Assembly: GCF_002234595.1 (NCBI RefSeq)
Contig: NZ_NMUL01000007.1
Span: forward strand, 540,882-604,881
Length of the DNA: 64,000 nt
From: Amycolatopsis vastitatis
Lineage (GTDB): Bacteria > Actinomycetota > Actinomycetes > Mycobacteriales > Pseudonocardiaceae
Direction: 5' to 3'
Below the pieces are notes generated by a model. That model saw only the letters and a list, made by a program, of their open reading frames with translations, was not told where the DNA came from and ran no database searches. How positions within the stretch are numbered: the first letter of the stretch is position 1; the number at the start of each line of letters is the position of its first letter. Position numbers and translations under genes: made by a program. Below, one piece after another: positions 1-8,442 of the stretch.

Positions 1-1
1 C

Positions 2-418
2 CACGTCATCGCGCTCTTCCGCATCGCCGCGTACTTCGAACTCGAGTTGCGGCCCCGGGTCGTCGCGCGTCTCAAGGAACCGGTCTTGGGCTGGGAGGGC
101 TACCTGCGAAAGAAGTTCACTCCGCGGAAACACACGAAATCGTCGAGGTTCACCCTGGACTCGCGGATGGGCATCGTGGTCGCGTCGGGAGCTTTCCTCG
201 CTCCACCACCGTTGTTGTGCGTAGCGTTTGTCCTGCGGCAATGGCCGGATACGGCTGGGTTCTCCCGGGTTCTCCTCGTCGTCGCCAGTGCGGTGACGGC
301 GGTGGTCTGGTTATATTCGACCTTGCGCGGCATATACACCGTTCGCGAGCTTCGACAGCTGGACAACGAGATCAGTTCAGCGGCGGAACTGTTGCCCGGC
401 CAACGCACGGATGCCTGA
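2..418 (+). CDS. C-terminal part of a membrane protein (5' end outside window)
   Basis: The reading frame is open from the first bases of the window and ends in TGA at 416-418, so the start lies upstream. About 138 residues are visible. A basic stretch is followed by two hydrophobic segments (roughly residues 65-85 and 95-115 of the visible part), then a short charged tail rich in Glu and Asp. No catalytic motif is recognised and I assign no function. It is on the opposite strand and convergent with the polyketide ketoreductase at 532-1269, so it probably marks the outer edge of the biosynthetic cluster. An internal ATG at 47 exists but nothing supports it as the true start. Confidence 0.6.
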   Translation, partial: HVIALFRIAAYFELELRPRVVARLKEPVLGWEGYLRKKFTPRKHTKSSRFTLDSRMGIVVASGAFLAPPPLLCVAFVLRQWPDTAGFSRVLLVVASAVTAVVWLYSTLRGIYTVRELRQLDNEISSAAELLPGQRTDA

Positions 419-531
419 TTCACGGGGGTGGTCGCGGCGCAGGATTTTCGGTGAACGAACCCGCTCCCCGTGTCGTCACCTCCGCCGACGAAGAGCGGCT
501 CGTCGAGTTGCCCGGGTGCTCGTCCCCACCA

Positions 532-1269
532 TCACACGCCGCCGTCGACGTTGATCGTTTCGCCGGTGATGAAGCCCGCCAGGTCGCTGAGCAGGAACAG
601 GGCCGTGTGGGCCACTTCCTCGGCGCTGCCGAGCCGCCGCAGTGCGGCCATCTGCTCGTAGCGGTGGCGCTTCTCCGCCGCCATGCCGGCCGTCGCCTCG
701 GTTTCGATCACGCCGGGGGCCAGCACGTTGACCCGGATGCCCCGCGGGCCGAGCTCCTTGCACAGGCTGCGGGTCAGCCCGGCCAGCCCCGCCTTGGACG
801 CGGTGTACGCCGTCGCCCCTGCCAGTCCCGCCTGCGCGACGCGCGAACCGACGAGCACGATCGATGCCCCGCGCTCCATCAGCCGCAGGGAATGCTGCAC
901 CAGCAGGAACGGACCCGTCAGGTTGGTCGCGATGACCTCCGACCACTGTTCGAACGACAGGTCCTCCACCGGGGTGTGCGTGATCTGCCCGGCGTTGCTC
1001 ACGATGCCGTCCAGCCGGCCGAACCGCTCGGCCACGTCGTCGACGAGCCGGGCGATGTCGTCCGGCTGCCCGACGTCGGCCTGGGTCACGTGGTGCGTGC
1101 CACCGATCGCTTTCAGCTCGCGCGACAGCGTCGCAGCCGCCTCGGCGTCGCGCCGGTAGCAGGTCACCACCCGCGCCCCGGCCCTGGCGAGTTCCAGCAC
1201 CATCGTCCGGCCGATGCCCCGCGTGCCGCCGGTCACCAGATACGTCTTGTCGTTGCCCGTGAGCTGCAT
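532..1269 (-). CDS. SDR-family polyketide ketoreductase
   Basis: A 245-residue classical short-chain dehydrogenase. The N-terminal GGTRGIGR nucleotide-binding motif, an NAG motif after strand 4, the YTASK catalytic pair and the C-terminal INVDGGV typical of FabG-like reductases are all visible. In aromatic polyketide pathways such enzymes reduce one carbonyl of the nascent chain or of a ring intermediate using NADPH. It is the last gene of the left operon, 17 nt downstream of the SRPBCC aromatase. I chose the ATG at 1269 because the frame upstream of it is the out-of-frame shadow of the aromatase gene. A second, divergent SDR lies at 15545-16261, so two reduction steps or substrates are likely. 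Confidence 0.88.
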   Translation of the reverse strand: MQLTGNDKTYLVTGGTRGIGRTMVLELARAGARVVTCYRRDAEAAATLSRELKAIGGTHHVTQADVGQPDDIARLVDDVAERFGRLDGIVSNAGQITHTPVEDLSFEQWSEVIATNLTGPFLLVQHSLRLMERGASIVLVGSRVAQAGLAGATAYTASKAGLAGLTRSLCKELGPRGIRVNVLAPGVIETEATAGMAAEKRHRYEQMAALRRLGSAEEVAHTALFLLSDLAGFITGETINVDGGV

Positions 1270-1286
1270 GCTGCCCGTCCTCGGAG

Positions 1287-2178
<892 letters not shown>

Positions 2179-2181
2179 TTT

Positions 2182-2499
2182 TCAGCCCTCCCAGGTGTAG
2201 AACGGGGTCGCGAGCGCGTCGGCCGGGCTCTTCCAGTTCGGCGCGTAGGGCCGGATGTACCCGCGGAGCCGCTTGTCGATGTCGGCGAACAACGGGTGCT
2301 CGCGCATCTCGTTGACGCCCTGGCCGATCTCGTGCTCGGCCTCGATCAGGTGCAGGTACAGGCCGTGGAAGCGGAACAACGTCCGCGACGACGCACCGAG
2401 CAGGTGGGGCAGCTCGGTGCGGTCCGACTCGGCGAAGATCTCGGCGACCGCTTCGGAGTCCCGCGGGTCGAAGCGCGCGACGATCAGGCTGCGGTGCAT
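2182..2499 (-). CDS. TcmI-family polyketide cyclase
   Basis: A 105-residue ferredoxin-like-fold protein of the TcmI (Pfam Cyclase_polyket) family: it begins MHRSLIVARF, carries the LFRFHGLYLHLIE core and ends in YTWEG. Length and motifs match the family, which catalyses late cyclisation of aromatic polyketides, for example fourth-ring closure in tetracenomycin. A strong ribosome-binding site (GGAGGGGAA) precedes the ATG. It sits between an O-methyltransferase and the cupin cyclase in the left operon. Its presence argues for a tetracenomycin-like or pentangular framework over an anthracycline made with SnoaL-like cyclases. Confidence 0.9.
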   Translation of the reverse strand: MHRSLIVARFDPRDSEAVAEIFAESDRTELPHLLGASSRTLFRFHGLYLHLIEAEHEIGQGVNEMREHPLFADIDKRLRGYIRPYAPNWKSPADALATPFYTWEG

Positions 2500-2516
2500 T
2501 GGCGTTCCCCTCCCCT

Positions 2517-3542
2517 TCAGGCGCGCTCGGCGATCAGCACCCGCATCGGCGTCCCCGGCACGGTGTGGATCTCCGGCCTGGTGAAACCGCTCTGCGCGAA
2601 CATCTCCCGGTAGACGCGCTCACTGTGCACCTCACCGGCGCGCGTCCAGGTCAGCATCAGCAGGGAGAACAGGTGCGGCGCGGGATCCCGGTCCGGTGAC
2701 TGGTCGCCGACGGTGAACCCGACGACCACCACGCGGCCGTCCGGCTTCGTCGCCTCCCCGACCCGTTTGAGCAACGTGGTCGCGTCCTCCTGGGAGAAGT
2801 GGTGCAGGACGTTGGTGATGAGCGCGACGTCGTAGGGGCCGCCCAGCTCGGTGGTGAACATGTCGCCGATCAGGAAGTCGACGCGCTCGCCCACCCCCAT
2901 CTCCTCGGCGTTGCGCCTGGCGATGGGCACCACGTTGTCCCAGTCCAGCCCGTGGACCCTGGCGCGCGGCTCACGGCGGGCCAGGGTGAAGCCGTAGATC
3001 CCGTGCCCGCACGCCACGTCCAGTACGTCCACGGAGTCCCTTGTGGACAGCCACGGGGCGAGCCGGTCCGCGACCAGCTCGGCGGTGGGACCGGTCGCCA
3101 GTGTCGCGTGCTTCGCGAAGTCCTCCCAGTACCGGAAGTTCGGCGTTTCGGCGTGGGTGTCCACGACGGCACCCCCGTGGCGAACCGCCTCGTGCAGCAG
3201 CTTCAGCGCGTCCCACTCCCAGTCGCTGGCGAGGATCCGGGTCAGGTGCCCGACGTAGCCGGGGCGGTCGCTGACGAGGTACCGCGCGGCGGCCGGGGAG
3301 AGCCGGTACTCGCTGCTGTCGTGTTCCATCAGACCCGTCGCGACGAGCGCGTTGAGCAGGATCGTCAGCCCACGCGCGTCCACGTCCAGTCGCTTGGCGA
3401 GCACCTCCGGGTCCAGGCCCGCCTCCGCGAGCCCGTCGAACACCCCGAGCTCCACCCCGGCCCTGACCAGGCTGGTGTCCCGGTAGCCCTGCATCATGCC
3501 CAGGATCCGGGCCCGGCCGGCGTCCGGCTTGCTGTCGGTCAT
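2517..3542 (-). CDS. SAM-dependent O-methyltransferase
   Basis: A 341-residue class I methyltransferase of the family that contains acetylserotonin- and caffeate-type O-methyltransferases. An N-terminal winged-helix dimerisation region (residues about 15-90) is followed by the SAM-binding motif VLDVACGHGIYGF (about 174-186), an acidic LDWD motif, and the IGDMF and ALITNVLHHF motifs. It should transfer a methyl group to a phenolic or sugar hydroxyl. A GGAGGAAGG-type ribosome-binding site precedes the ATG. It lies in the left operon between a small monooxygenase and the TcmI-like cyclase, consistent with core tailoring. It is one of six methyltransferases in this cluster. Confidence 0.88.
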   Translation of the reverse strand: MTDSKPDAGRARILGMMQGYRDTSLVRAGVELGVFDGLAEAGLDPEVLAKRLDVDARGLTILLNALVATGLMEHDSSEYRLSPAAARYLVSDRPGYVGHLTRILASDWEWDALKLLHEAVRHGGAVVDTHAETPNFRYWEDFAKHATLATGPTAELVADRLAPWLSTRDSVDVLDVACGHGIYGFTLARREPRARVHGLDWDNVVPIARRNAEEMGVGERVDFLIGDMFTTELGGPYDVALITNVLHHFSQEDATTLLKRVGEATKPDGRVVVVGFTVGDQSPDRDPAPHLFSLLMLTWTRAGEVHSERVYREMFAQSGFTRPEIHTVPGTPMRVLIAERA

Positions 3543-3557
3543 CCCTGTCCTTCCTCC

Positions 3558-3854
3558 TCAGCCCACCAGGCCCGGCACGGCCCGCATCATGCGGATGGAC
3601 CCGTGCGACCGGTAGGGGTGGAGCTTCTGCCGGTGTTCGACGTGCTCCCGGCTGTTCTCGAACTCCCGGAAGCCGGGCTCGTCGACCCAGTCACTGCCGA
3701 TGTAGTAGGTGGACTCGCTGTCGGCGCTCCTCGCGAGGAACTGGCCGAGGTTCGCCGGGTGGTCGGCGACCGCCGCGGTGTTGGCGGCCCACACCCGCTC
3801 GAATTCCTGTTCCCGGCCCGCGTGGATCCGCAGGCAAAGCACAACGCGAAACAT
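3558..3854 (-). CDS. Antibiotic biosynthesis (ABM) monooxygenase
   Basis: A 98-residue dimeric alpha/beta-barrel monooxygenase of the ABM family, the same family as TcmH and ActVA-Orf6. These are cofactor-free oxygenases that oxidise polyketide anthrones to quinones. Visible features are RIHAGREQEFERVW near the N-terminus, the ADHPANLGQ turn and the SDWVDEPGFREFE segment. I chose the ATG at 3854, which gives the usual family length and a start equivalent to the related protein at 16263; an upstream in-frame GTG at 3875 adds only seven residues. It is followed by the O-methyltransferase. It is one of three small ABM enzymes in the cluster. Confidence 0.82.
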   Translation of the reverse strand: MFRVVLCLRIHAGREQEFERVWAANTAAVADHPANLGQFLARSADSESTYYIGSDWVDEPGFREFENSREHVEHRQKLHPYRSHGSIRMMRAVPGLVG

Positions 3855-3921
3855 GCTGTCCACACTGGAGGGCACCGCTGGAAGATGGCTGGAACCCCGG
3901 TGGGAGCGGAGGAAGGCCCGC

Positions 3922-5460
3922 TCAGCGCGACCGCGACGCCAGCGGTTTGTCCTTGACGAACCAGCTCAGGCAGAAGGCCGCCAGTGCGACGGCCGCGGCG
4001 ACGAGGCACACTCCGCGCGTCGCGGCCGTACACGCGTTCAGGACGGTCTCCTGGAGCGCGGGTGGCAGCGTGTGCAACAGCGCTACGTTGGGCGCGGCAC
4101 CGTTGACGACGTGGGCGCCGGACGCGCCGCCGAGCTGCGCGGACATGATCCCGGTGAGGATCGCGCCGAACACCGCGGTGCCGACGGTTCCGCTGAAGGA
4201 CTGGAAGAACGTCACCGACGAGCTGGCGACCCCTATTTGCCCCGGTGGCGCGGAGTTCTGGATCGCCGTGGACAGCACGGTCATCGTGGAGCCGATGCCC
4301 AGACCCACGACGGCCAGCGGCGCCGCGAGGGACCAGGAGGTGCTGGCGCGGTCGAGGGTGCTCAACAGCAGCAGCCCGGTGGTGGCCAGTGCGGTGCCGG
4401 TCAGCAGGAAGACCCGGTACCGGCCCAGCCGCGGGATCAGCCTGCCGACGACGAGCGAGGACACCACCATGCCCGCCGACAGCGGGATCAGCGACAGCCC
4501 GGCCGCGGTCGGCCCGAGGCCACCGACCAGCTGCAGGAACAGCGTCACGTACAGGATCGTCCCGATCAGCAGGCCGTTGGTGCCGAGGAACACCACGACG
4601 TTGCCCACCGCGAAGGTCCGGTCGGTGAACAGCCGCAGCGGCACGATGGGCTCCGCGGCCCTGGTCTCCTGCCGGAGGAACGCGGCGAGCAGGACGACCG
4701 CGGCGGTCACCAGGCCCAGGATCAGCGGCGAGGTCCACGGGTACTTCTGGCCGCCCCACGAGATCGCGAGCAGGCCGGTGCTCAGGCCACCGACGAGCAA
4801 CGCCGCGCCCAGGTAGTCCACCCGGTGCTCGCGGCGCCGGTGCGGGACCTTGAACGCCACGCCGACGAGGATCATCGCCAGCACGCCGAAGGGCATGTTG
4901 ACGTAGAAGGCCCAGCGCCAGCTGGTGGTGAGACCGAAGAAGGAGTGGGACTGGGCCAGGAAACCGCCGACGAGCGGGCCGACCACGCTGGAGCTGCCGT
5001 AGATCAGCACGAACAGCGACATGTACCGGCTGCGCTCGCGCGGTGGCACCAGGTCTCCCACGATCGCGATGAACGACACGGTCAGCCCGCCCGCGCCCAG
5101 CCCCTGCACCGCCCGGGCGGCGATCAGTTCGACCATGCCGCCCGCCAGCCCGGCGAACGCCGAGCCCACCAGAAAGCAGGTGAGCGCGAAAAAGTAGGCG
5201 GGCTTGCGCCCGTAGAGGTCGGAAACCTTGCCGTACAAGGGGTTGGTGGAGGTGGACAGCAGCAAGTAGGCGGTGGTCATCCAGGGCAGGTACCGCACCC
5301 CGTCCTGACCACCGATGTCCTGCACGATCTTCAGCGACGCCGTGCCGACCACGGTCTGGTCCAGTGCGGCCAGCAGCGCGGAACAGCACACGCCGGCGAG
5401 GGTCAGCGCCAGCATGGCGCGGGGCACTGTCCGCTGGTCCGTTCCGGTGAGCTCGCTCAT
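3922..5460 (-). CDS. MFS drug/product exporter (DHA2, 14-TM type)
   Basis: A 512-residue major facilitator of the EmrB/QacA (DHA2) subfamily. An LDQTVVGTA motif in helix 1 and many hydrophobic helices extend to the basic C-terminus. It is expected to export the finished polyketide from the cytoplasm using the proton gradient, giving self-resistance. Its ATG overlaps the stop of the MarR regulator by 4 bp (5457-5460), so the two are translationally coupled and share the operator at 5930-5951. This regulator plus exporter arrangement is common in natural-product clusters. Confidence 0.9.
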   Translation of the reverse strand: MSELTGTDQRTVPRAMLALTLAGVCCSALLAALDQTVVGTASLKIVQDIGGQDGVRYLPWMTTAYLLLSTSTNPLYGKVSDLYGRKPAYFFALTCFLVGSAFAGLAGGMVELIAARAVQGLGAGGLTVSFIAIVGDLVPPRERSRYMSLFVLIYGSSSVVGPLVGGFLAQSHSFFGLTTSWRWAFYVNMPFGVLAMILVGVAFKVPHRRREHRVDYLGAALLVGGLSTGLLAISWGGQKYPWTSPLILGLVTAAVVLLAAFLRQETRAAEPIVPLRLFTDRTFAVGNVVVFLGTNGLLIGTILYVTLFLQLVGGLGPTAAGLSLIPLSAGMVVSSLVVGRLIPRLGRYRVFLLTGTALATTGLLLLSTLDRASTSWSLAAPLAVVGLGIGSTMTVLSTAIQNSAPPGQIGVASSSVTFFQSFSGTVGTAVFGAILTGIMSAQLGGASGAHVVNGAAPNVALLHTLPPALQETVLNACTAATRGVCLVAAAVALAAFCLSWFVKDKPLASRSR

Positions 5461-5927
5461 GACCGCTCCCTCCGCACCCGGGCGGGACGGCGGGGGCGGG
5501 GCCGCCGGGCCATGGACTCGCCGAGCCGGGTGAGCAGCGTCGTCAGCCGCGCCACGTCCTCGGGCGTCCAATCGTCGAGCAGCTCGCCGTAGATCCGGAC
5601 GATGGCTTCGCGGAACTCCCGCAGCTGCGCGAACCCCGCCGGCAGGACCTCCACCCGCCAGGACCGGCCGTCGTCGGGGTCGGCGACCAGCCGGATCGCC
5701 CCGGCGGATTCGAGCGCCTGGAGGTGGCGGCTCACCATCGACCGGTGCAGCTGCAGTTCCTCGGCAACCTCCGACGGGCGGAGGTGTGCCCGCTGTGCCG
5801 CGAGGGAGAGGAGACCGATGGAGACCCCGTCGAGCTCGGTCTCGGTCCGGCTGAGCGCGCGGCTCTGCTGGCGGATGAACGACAGGGCCTGGAAGAGGTC
5901 CCAGAAGCGATCGGTAGTTGCATCCAT
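5457..5927 (-). CDS. MarR-family transcriptional repressor
   Basis: A 156-residue winged-helix regulator. The RAHLRPSEVAEELQLHRSMV region (about 46-65) is the recognition-helix part of the MarR fold, and VADPDDGRSWRVE (about 81-93) is the classic MarR wing. It most likely represses itself and the coupled exporter until the cluster product or an intermediate binds. A perfect 8-bp-arm palindrome (5930-5951) overlaps a plausible -10 element immediately before its ATG. The putative transcription start falls at or next to the ATG, so the message may be leaderless. Confidence 0.88.
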   Translation of the reverse strand: MDATTDRFWDLFQALSFIRQQSRALSRTETELDGVSIGLLSLAAQRAHLRPSEVAEELQLHRSMVSRHLQALESAGAIRLVADPDDGRSWRVEVLPAGFAQLREFREAIVRIYGELLDDWTPEDVARLTTLLTRLGESMARRPRPRRPARVRRERS

Positions 5928-5929
5928 GA

Positions 5930-5951
5930 ATCAACTATATAAGTAGTTGAT
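5930..5951. promoter_or_regulatory. Palindromic MarR operator overlapping the marR promoter
   Basis: Arms ATCAACTA (5930-5937) and TAGTTGAT (5944-5951) are perfect inverted repeats around TATAAG. Read on the minus strand, TATAGT (5939-5934) is a good -10 hexamer ending seven bases before the ATG at 5927. Extra half sites GTAGTTG (5914-5920) and CAACTAC (5961-5967) flank it. The short AT-rich palindrome in GC-rich DNA is the expected form of a MarR-dimer site. Binding by the adjacent regulator is inference. Confidence 0.75.
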
Positions 5952-5963
5952 TGACGCCAGCAA

Positions 5964-6947
5964 CTACATTCCGGCCCAGACCGCCGTCTCCCGGATCCGG
6001 TCGACCAGGGCCGCCTGCCGGAGGATCGCCCCACCGCCCAGGTCGCAGGCCCGCCCTTCGCGGACCGCGAGCACGAAGGCCCGCAGCACCTCCGCGAACT
6101 GGTCGCGCGGCGCCACCACCTTCTCCGTCGTGCTCCCCCGCCGTTCGACCAGGATCCGGGGTGCGTGGTCCGGCGGCGGGGTGAACGCGCGGTCGACGAC
6201 CAGCCGGCCCTGGCTGCCCCACAGCTCGTACGCGCAGCGGTAGGACGACTCCAGCCCGAACGCCAGCTGCGCGCTGACCCCGGCGCTGGTGACCAGCAAC
6301 GCGGTGCCGCTGAGGTCGACGGCCCGCCGGAGGTCGTACCGGGCGGTGGCCGCCACCACGTCCAGTTCCGGCCCCAGGAACAGCTGCGCCGCGCGCACGG
6401 GATAGCCGCCGAGGTCGGTGAGCGCACCCCCGGCCGGGGCCGGCCGGTACCGGATGTCGCCGTCCGGCCGCGGCGGCACGCCGAACACGCCGGTGAACCC
6501 GCGCAGCTCGCCGAGCACGCCGTCGCCGAGCAGCCGCCGGACCTCGGCGTGCAGCGGGTGCCGCACGAACATGTAGTTCTCCAGCAGCACCAAGCCACGG
6601 CGGCCGGCGAGCGCCACCAGCGACGCCGCGGCGGCCGCGGTGGTCGCCAGCGGTTTCTCGGCGAGCACGTGCTTCCCGGCCCGCAGCGCCGCGCCGACCC
6701 ACTCGGCGTGCAGGCCGGGCGGGAGCGGCACGTAGACCGCCTCCACGTCCGGCCGGGCGAGCACCTGCTCATACCCCTCGACCGGTTCGCCGCCGAACTC
6801 CGCGGCGAACCGCGCCGCCCGCGCCCGGTCGCGGCCGGCGACCGCGACCAGCCGGATCCCCGGCGTGGCCACGACGGCGGGCAGCATGCGGCGCCAGGCG
6901 ATATCGGCGCAGCCGAGCACGGCGATCCGCAACGGCCCATCAGCCAA
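5964..6947 (-). CDS. Gfo/Idh/MocA-family oxidoreductase (NDP-hexose 3-ketoreductase type)
   Basis: A 327-residue two-domain dehydrogenase. A Rossmann fold opens with RIAVLGCADIA (residues about 6-16) and has the conserved EKPLA motif near residue 97, the signature of the Gfo/Idh/MocA family. In clusters with an NDP-hexose 2,3-dehydratase, such enzymes reduce the 3-keto group of the 2-deoxy intermediate. The dehydratase at 13986-15419 makes this assignment likely. Its start overlaps the end of the aspartate decarboxylase gene by 8 bp, so they are co-translated. Another ketose or inositol substrate cannot be excluded from sequence alone. Confidence 0.82.
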   Translation of the reverse strand: MADGPLRIAVLGCADIAWRRMLPAVVATPGIRLVAVAGRDRARAARFAAEFGGEPVEGYEQVLARPDVEAVYVPLPPGLHAEWVGAALRAGKHVLAEKPLATTAAAAASLVALAGRRGLVLLENYMFVRHPLHAEVRRLLGDGVLGELRGFTGVFGVPPRPDGDIRYRPAPAGGALTDLGGYPVRAAQLFLGPELDVVAATARYDLRRAVDLSGTALLVTSAGVSAQLAFGLESSYRCAYELWGSQGRLVVDRAFTPPPDHAPRILVERRGSTTEKVVAPRDQFAEVLRAFVLAVREGRACDLGGGAILRQAALVDRIRETAVWAGM

Positions 6948-7293
6948 CGGGGGTGTTCTCCTCGTCCACGATGACGATGTTCGGCACCAGCTCGTCCACT
7001 TCGGACTCGGCGATGTCCACGAAGGTCAGGATGATGACCTTGTCCCCGCGGTGCACCAGCCGCGCCGCGGCGCCGTTGAGGCAGATCTCGCCCGGCTCGC
7101 CGACGATCGCGTAGGTGGTGAAGCGGGCGCCGTTGTCGATGTCGAGGACGACGACCTCCTCGAACTCGCGGATGTCGGCCTTGCGCAGCAGCGCGGGATC
7201 GATGGAGATCGACCCGACGTAGTTCAGGTCGGATCCCGTCACCACCGCGCGGTGGATCTTCGACTTCAGCATCCGCCGACGGAACTCGGGCAT
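6940..7293 (-). CDS. panD: Aspartate 1-decarboxylase (pyruvoyl enzyme)
   Basis: A 117-residue PanD homologue with MLKSKIHRAVVTGSDLNYVG at residues 8-27. The following Ser28 makes the Gly-Ser self-cleavage site that generates the pyruvoyl cofactor. The enzyme converts L-aspartate to beta-alanine and CO2. Here it is not next to other pantothenate genes but inside a polyketide operon, 10 nt after a glycosyltransferase and overlapping a deoxysugar reductase gene. That suggests a dedicated supply of beta-alanine for the natural product, possibly for the amide ligase at 8443-10317. The C-terminus is somewhat shorter than usual for the family, but the core appears intact. Confidence 0.88.
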   Translation of the reverse strand: MPEFRRRMLKSKIHRAVVTGSDLNYVGSISIDPALLRKADIREFEEVVVLDIDNGARFTTYAIVGEPGEICLNGAAARLVHRGDKVIILTFVDIAESEVDELVPNIVIVDEENTPVG

Positions 7294-7303
7294 CTCCCAC
7301 TCC

Positions 7304-8437
7304 TCATCTCGAACCGGATCCGGTCAGTTCCTCCAGGACGCCGACCACCTCGGCCGGCGACGGCTGCGCCGCCATCTCCGCGCCGTGGCGGGCGGCCGCG
7401 GACCGATAGGACTCGTGCGTCAGCAGCTCCCCCGCCGCCTCCCGGAGCGCGTCCGGGTGGCAGGACTCCGGTGCCAGGCAGCGTCCGGCACCGGAGCGGG
7501 TGAGCAGCTCCGCGTTGAATCCCTGATCCGCGATCTGCGGCACGACGAGGTGCGGGATGCCCGCGTGCAGCGCGGTCAGCACGGTGCCCGCCCCGCCCTG
7601 CGACACGAGCAGGTCGCAGCCGGGCAACACGAGCTGCAACGGCGGCGAGTCCGCCACCCGCACTCCGGCGCCGCCAGGGGCGACGTCCCCGGTGACGTCG
7701 CCGACCACCACCTCCGCGGCGATCCCGCGCAACGCGTCGACGACCTGCGGCACCCCTACCGCGGCCTCGCCGAGCCGCGGCACCGTGCCGCCCCAGGTCA
7801 CGCAGATCCGGGGCCGCGGCGCCGGTTCCCGCACCCAGCTCGGTTCCAGCACGTTGCCGTTGAAGGGGACGTAGCGCACCGCCTGCCGCCGGTAGTCCGC
7901 GGGTACGCGCAGCGCGGCCGGGCACGGGTCGAGGGTGAGCGTCCCCAGCAGGTCCACTTCGCCGAGCCCGTACCGGTCGAGCACGCCGGACAGCGCTTCC
8001 CCCGCGCTCGCGCCGGAACCCCTTGCGCGGTAACCGAAATCCGGGCCGAGGAGGTGCCGGACGGCGGGCACGCCGAGCACGGCCGCCAGCAGCGGCCCGG
8101 CCTGCGCGGCCGGGCTGAACAGCACCAGGTCCGGCCGCCAGTGCCCGGCCAGCGCCACCAGGCCGTCCATCGCGGACGCGGTGACCTCCGCCCGTGCCGC
8201 GAGCGCCTCACGCCGCCCGTCGACCGCCAGGCCCGCGGCCATCCGCCGGAACAGGCCGGGGAAGTCCACCTCCCGGCCGACCTCGCAGCCGACGAGCCCG
8301 GTGCGCCGCAGCAGCCCGGCTCCCCCGGGCTGCACCGCCACCCGCACGTCGTGCCCGGCGGCGACCAGCGCCCAGGCCACCGGCACCAGCGGGAAGCAGT
8401 GCGAGGGCCACGCCCAGGTCGTGACGAGGACCCGCAT
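7304..8437 (-). CDS. Glycosyltransferase (GT1, GT-B fold)
   Basis: A 377-residue antibiotic-type glycosyltransferase. The N-terminal acceptor domain begins MRVLVTTWAWPSH. The C-terminal NDP-sugar domain contains VSQGGAGTVLTALHAGIPHL (about residues 284-303) followed by PQIADQGFNAE, the usual donor-binding signature of polyketide glycosyltransferases. It should move an NDP-deoxyhexose onto the aromatic core. The ATG at 8437 was chosen because MRVLVT is the standard family N-terminus and the AsnB-like gene ends only 5 bp upstream. A second glycosyltransferase lies at 25494-26678, so at least two sugar transfers are likely. Confidence 0.88.
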   Translation of the reverse strand: MRVLVTTWAWPSHCFPLVPVAWALVAAGHDVRVAVQPGGAGLLRRTGLVGCEVGREVDFPGLFRRMAAGLAVDGRREALAARAEVTASAMDGLVALAGHWRPDLVLFSPAAQAGPLLAAVLGVPAVRHLLGPDFGYRARGSGASAGEALSGVLDRYGLGEVDLLGTLTLDPCPAALRVPADYRRQAVRYVPFNGNVLEPSWVREPAPRPRICVTWGGTVPRLGEAAVGVPQVVDALRGIAAEVVVGDVTGDVAPGGAGVRVADSPPLQLVLPGCDLLVSQGGAGTVLTALHAGIPHLVVPQIADQGFNAELLTRSGAGRCLAPESCHPDALREAAGELLTHESYRSAAARHGAEMAAQPSPAEVVGVLEELTGSGSR

Positions 8438-8442
8438 CCCGG

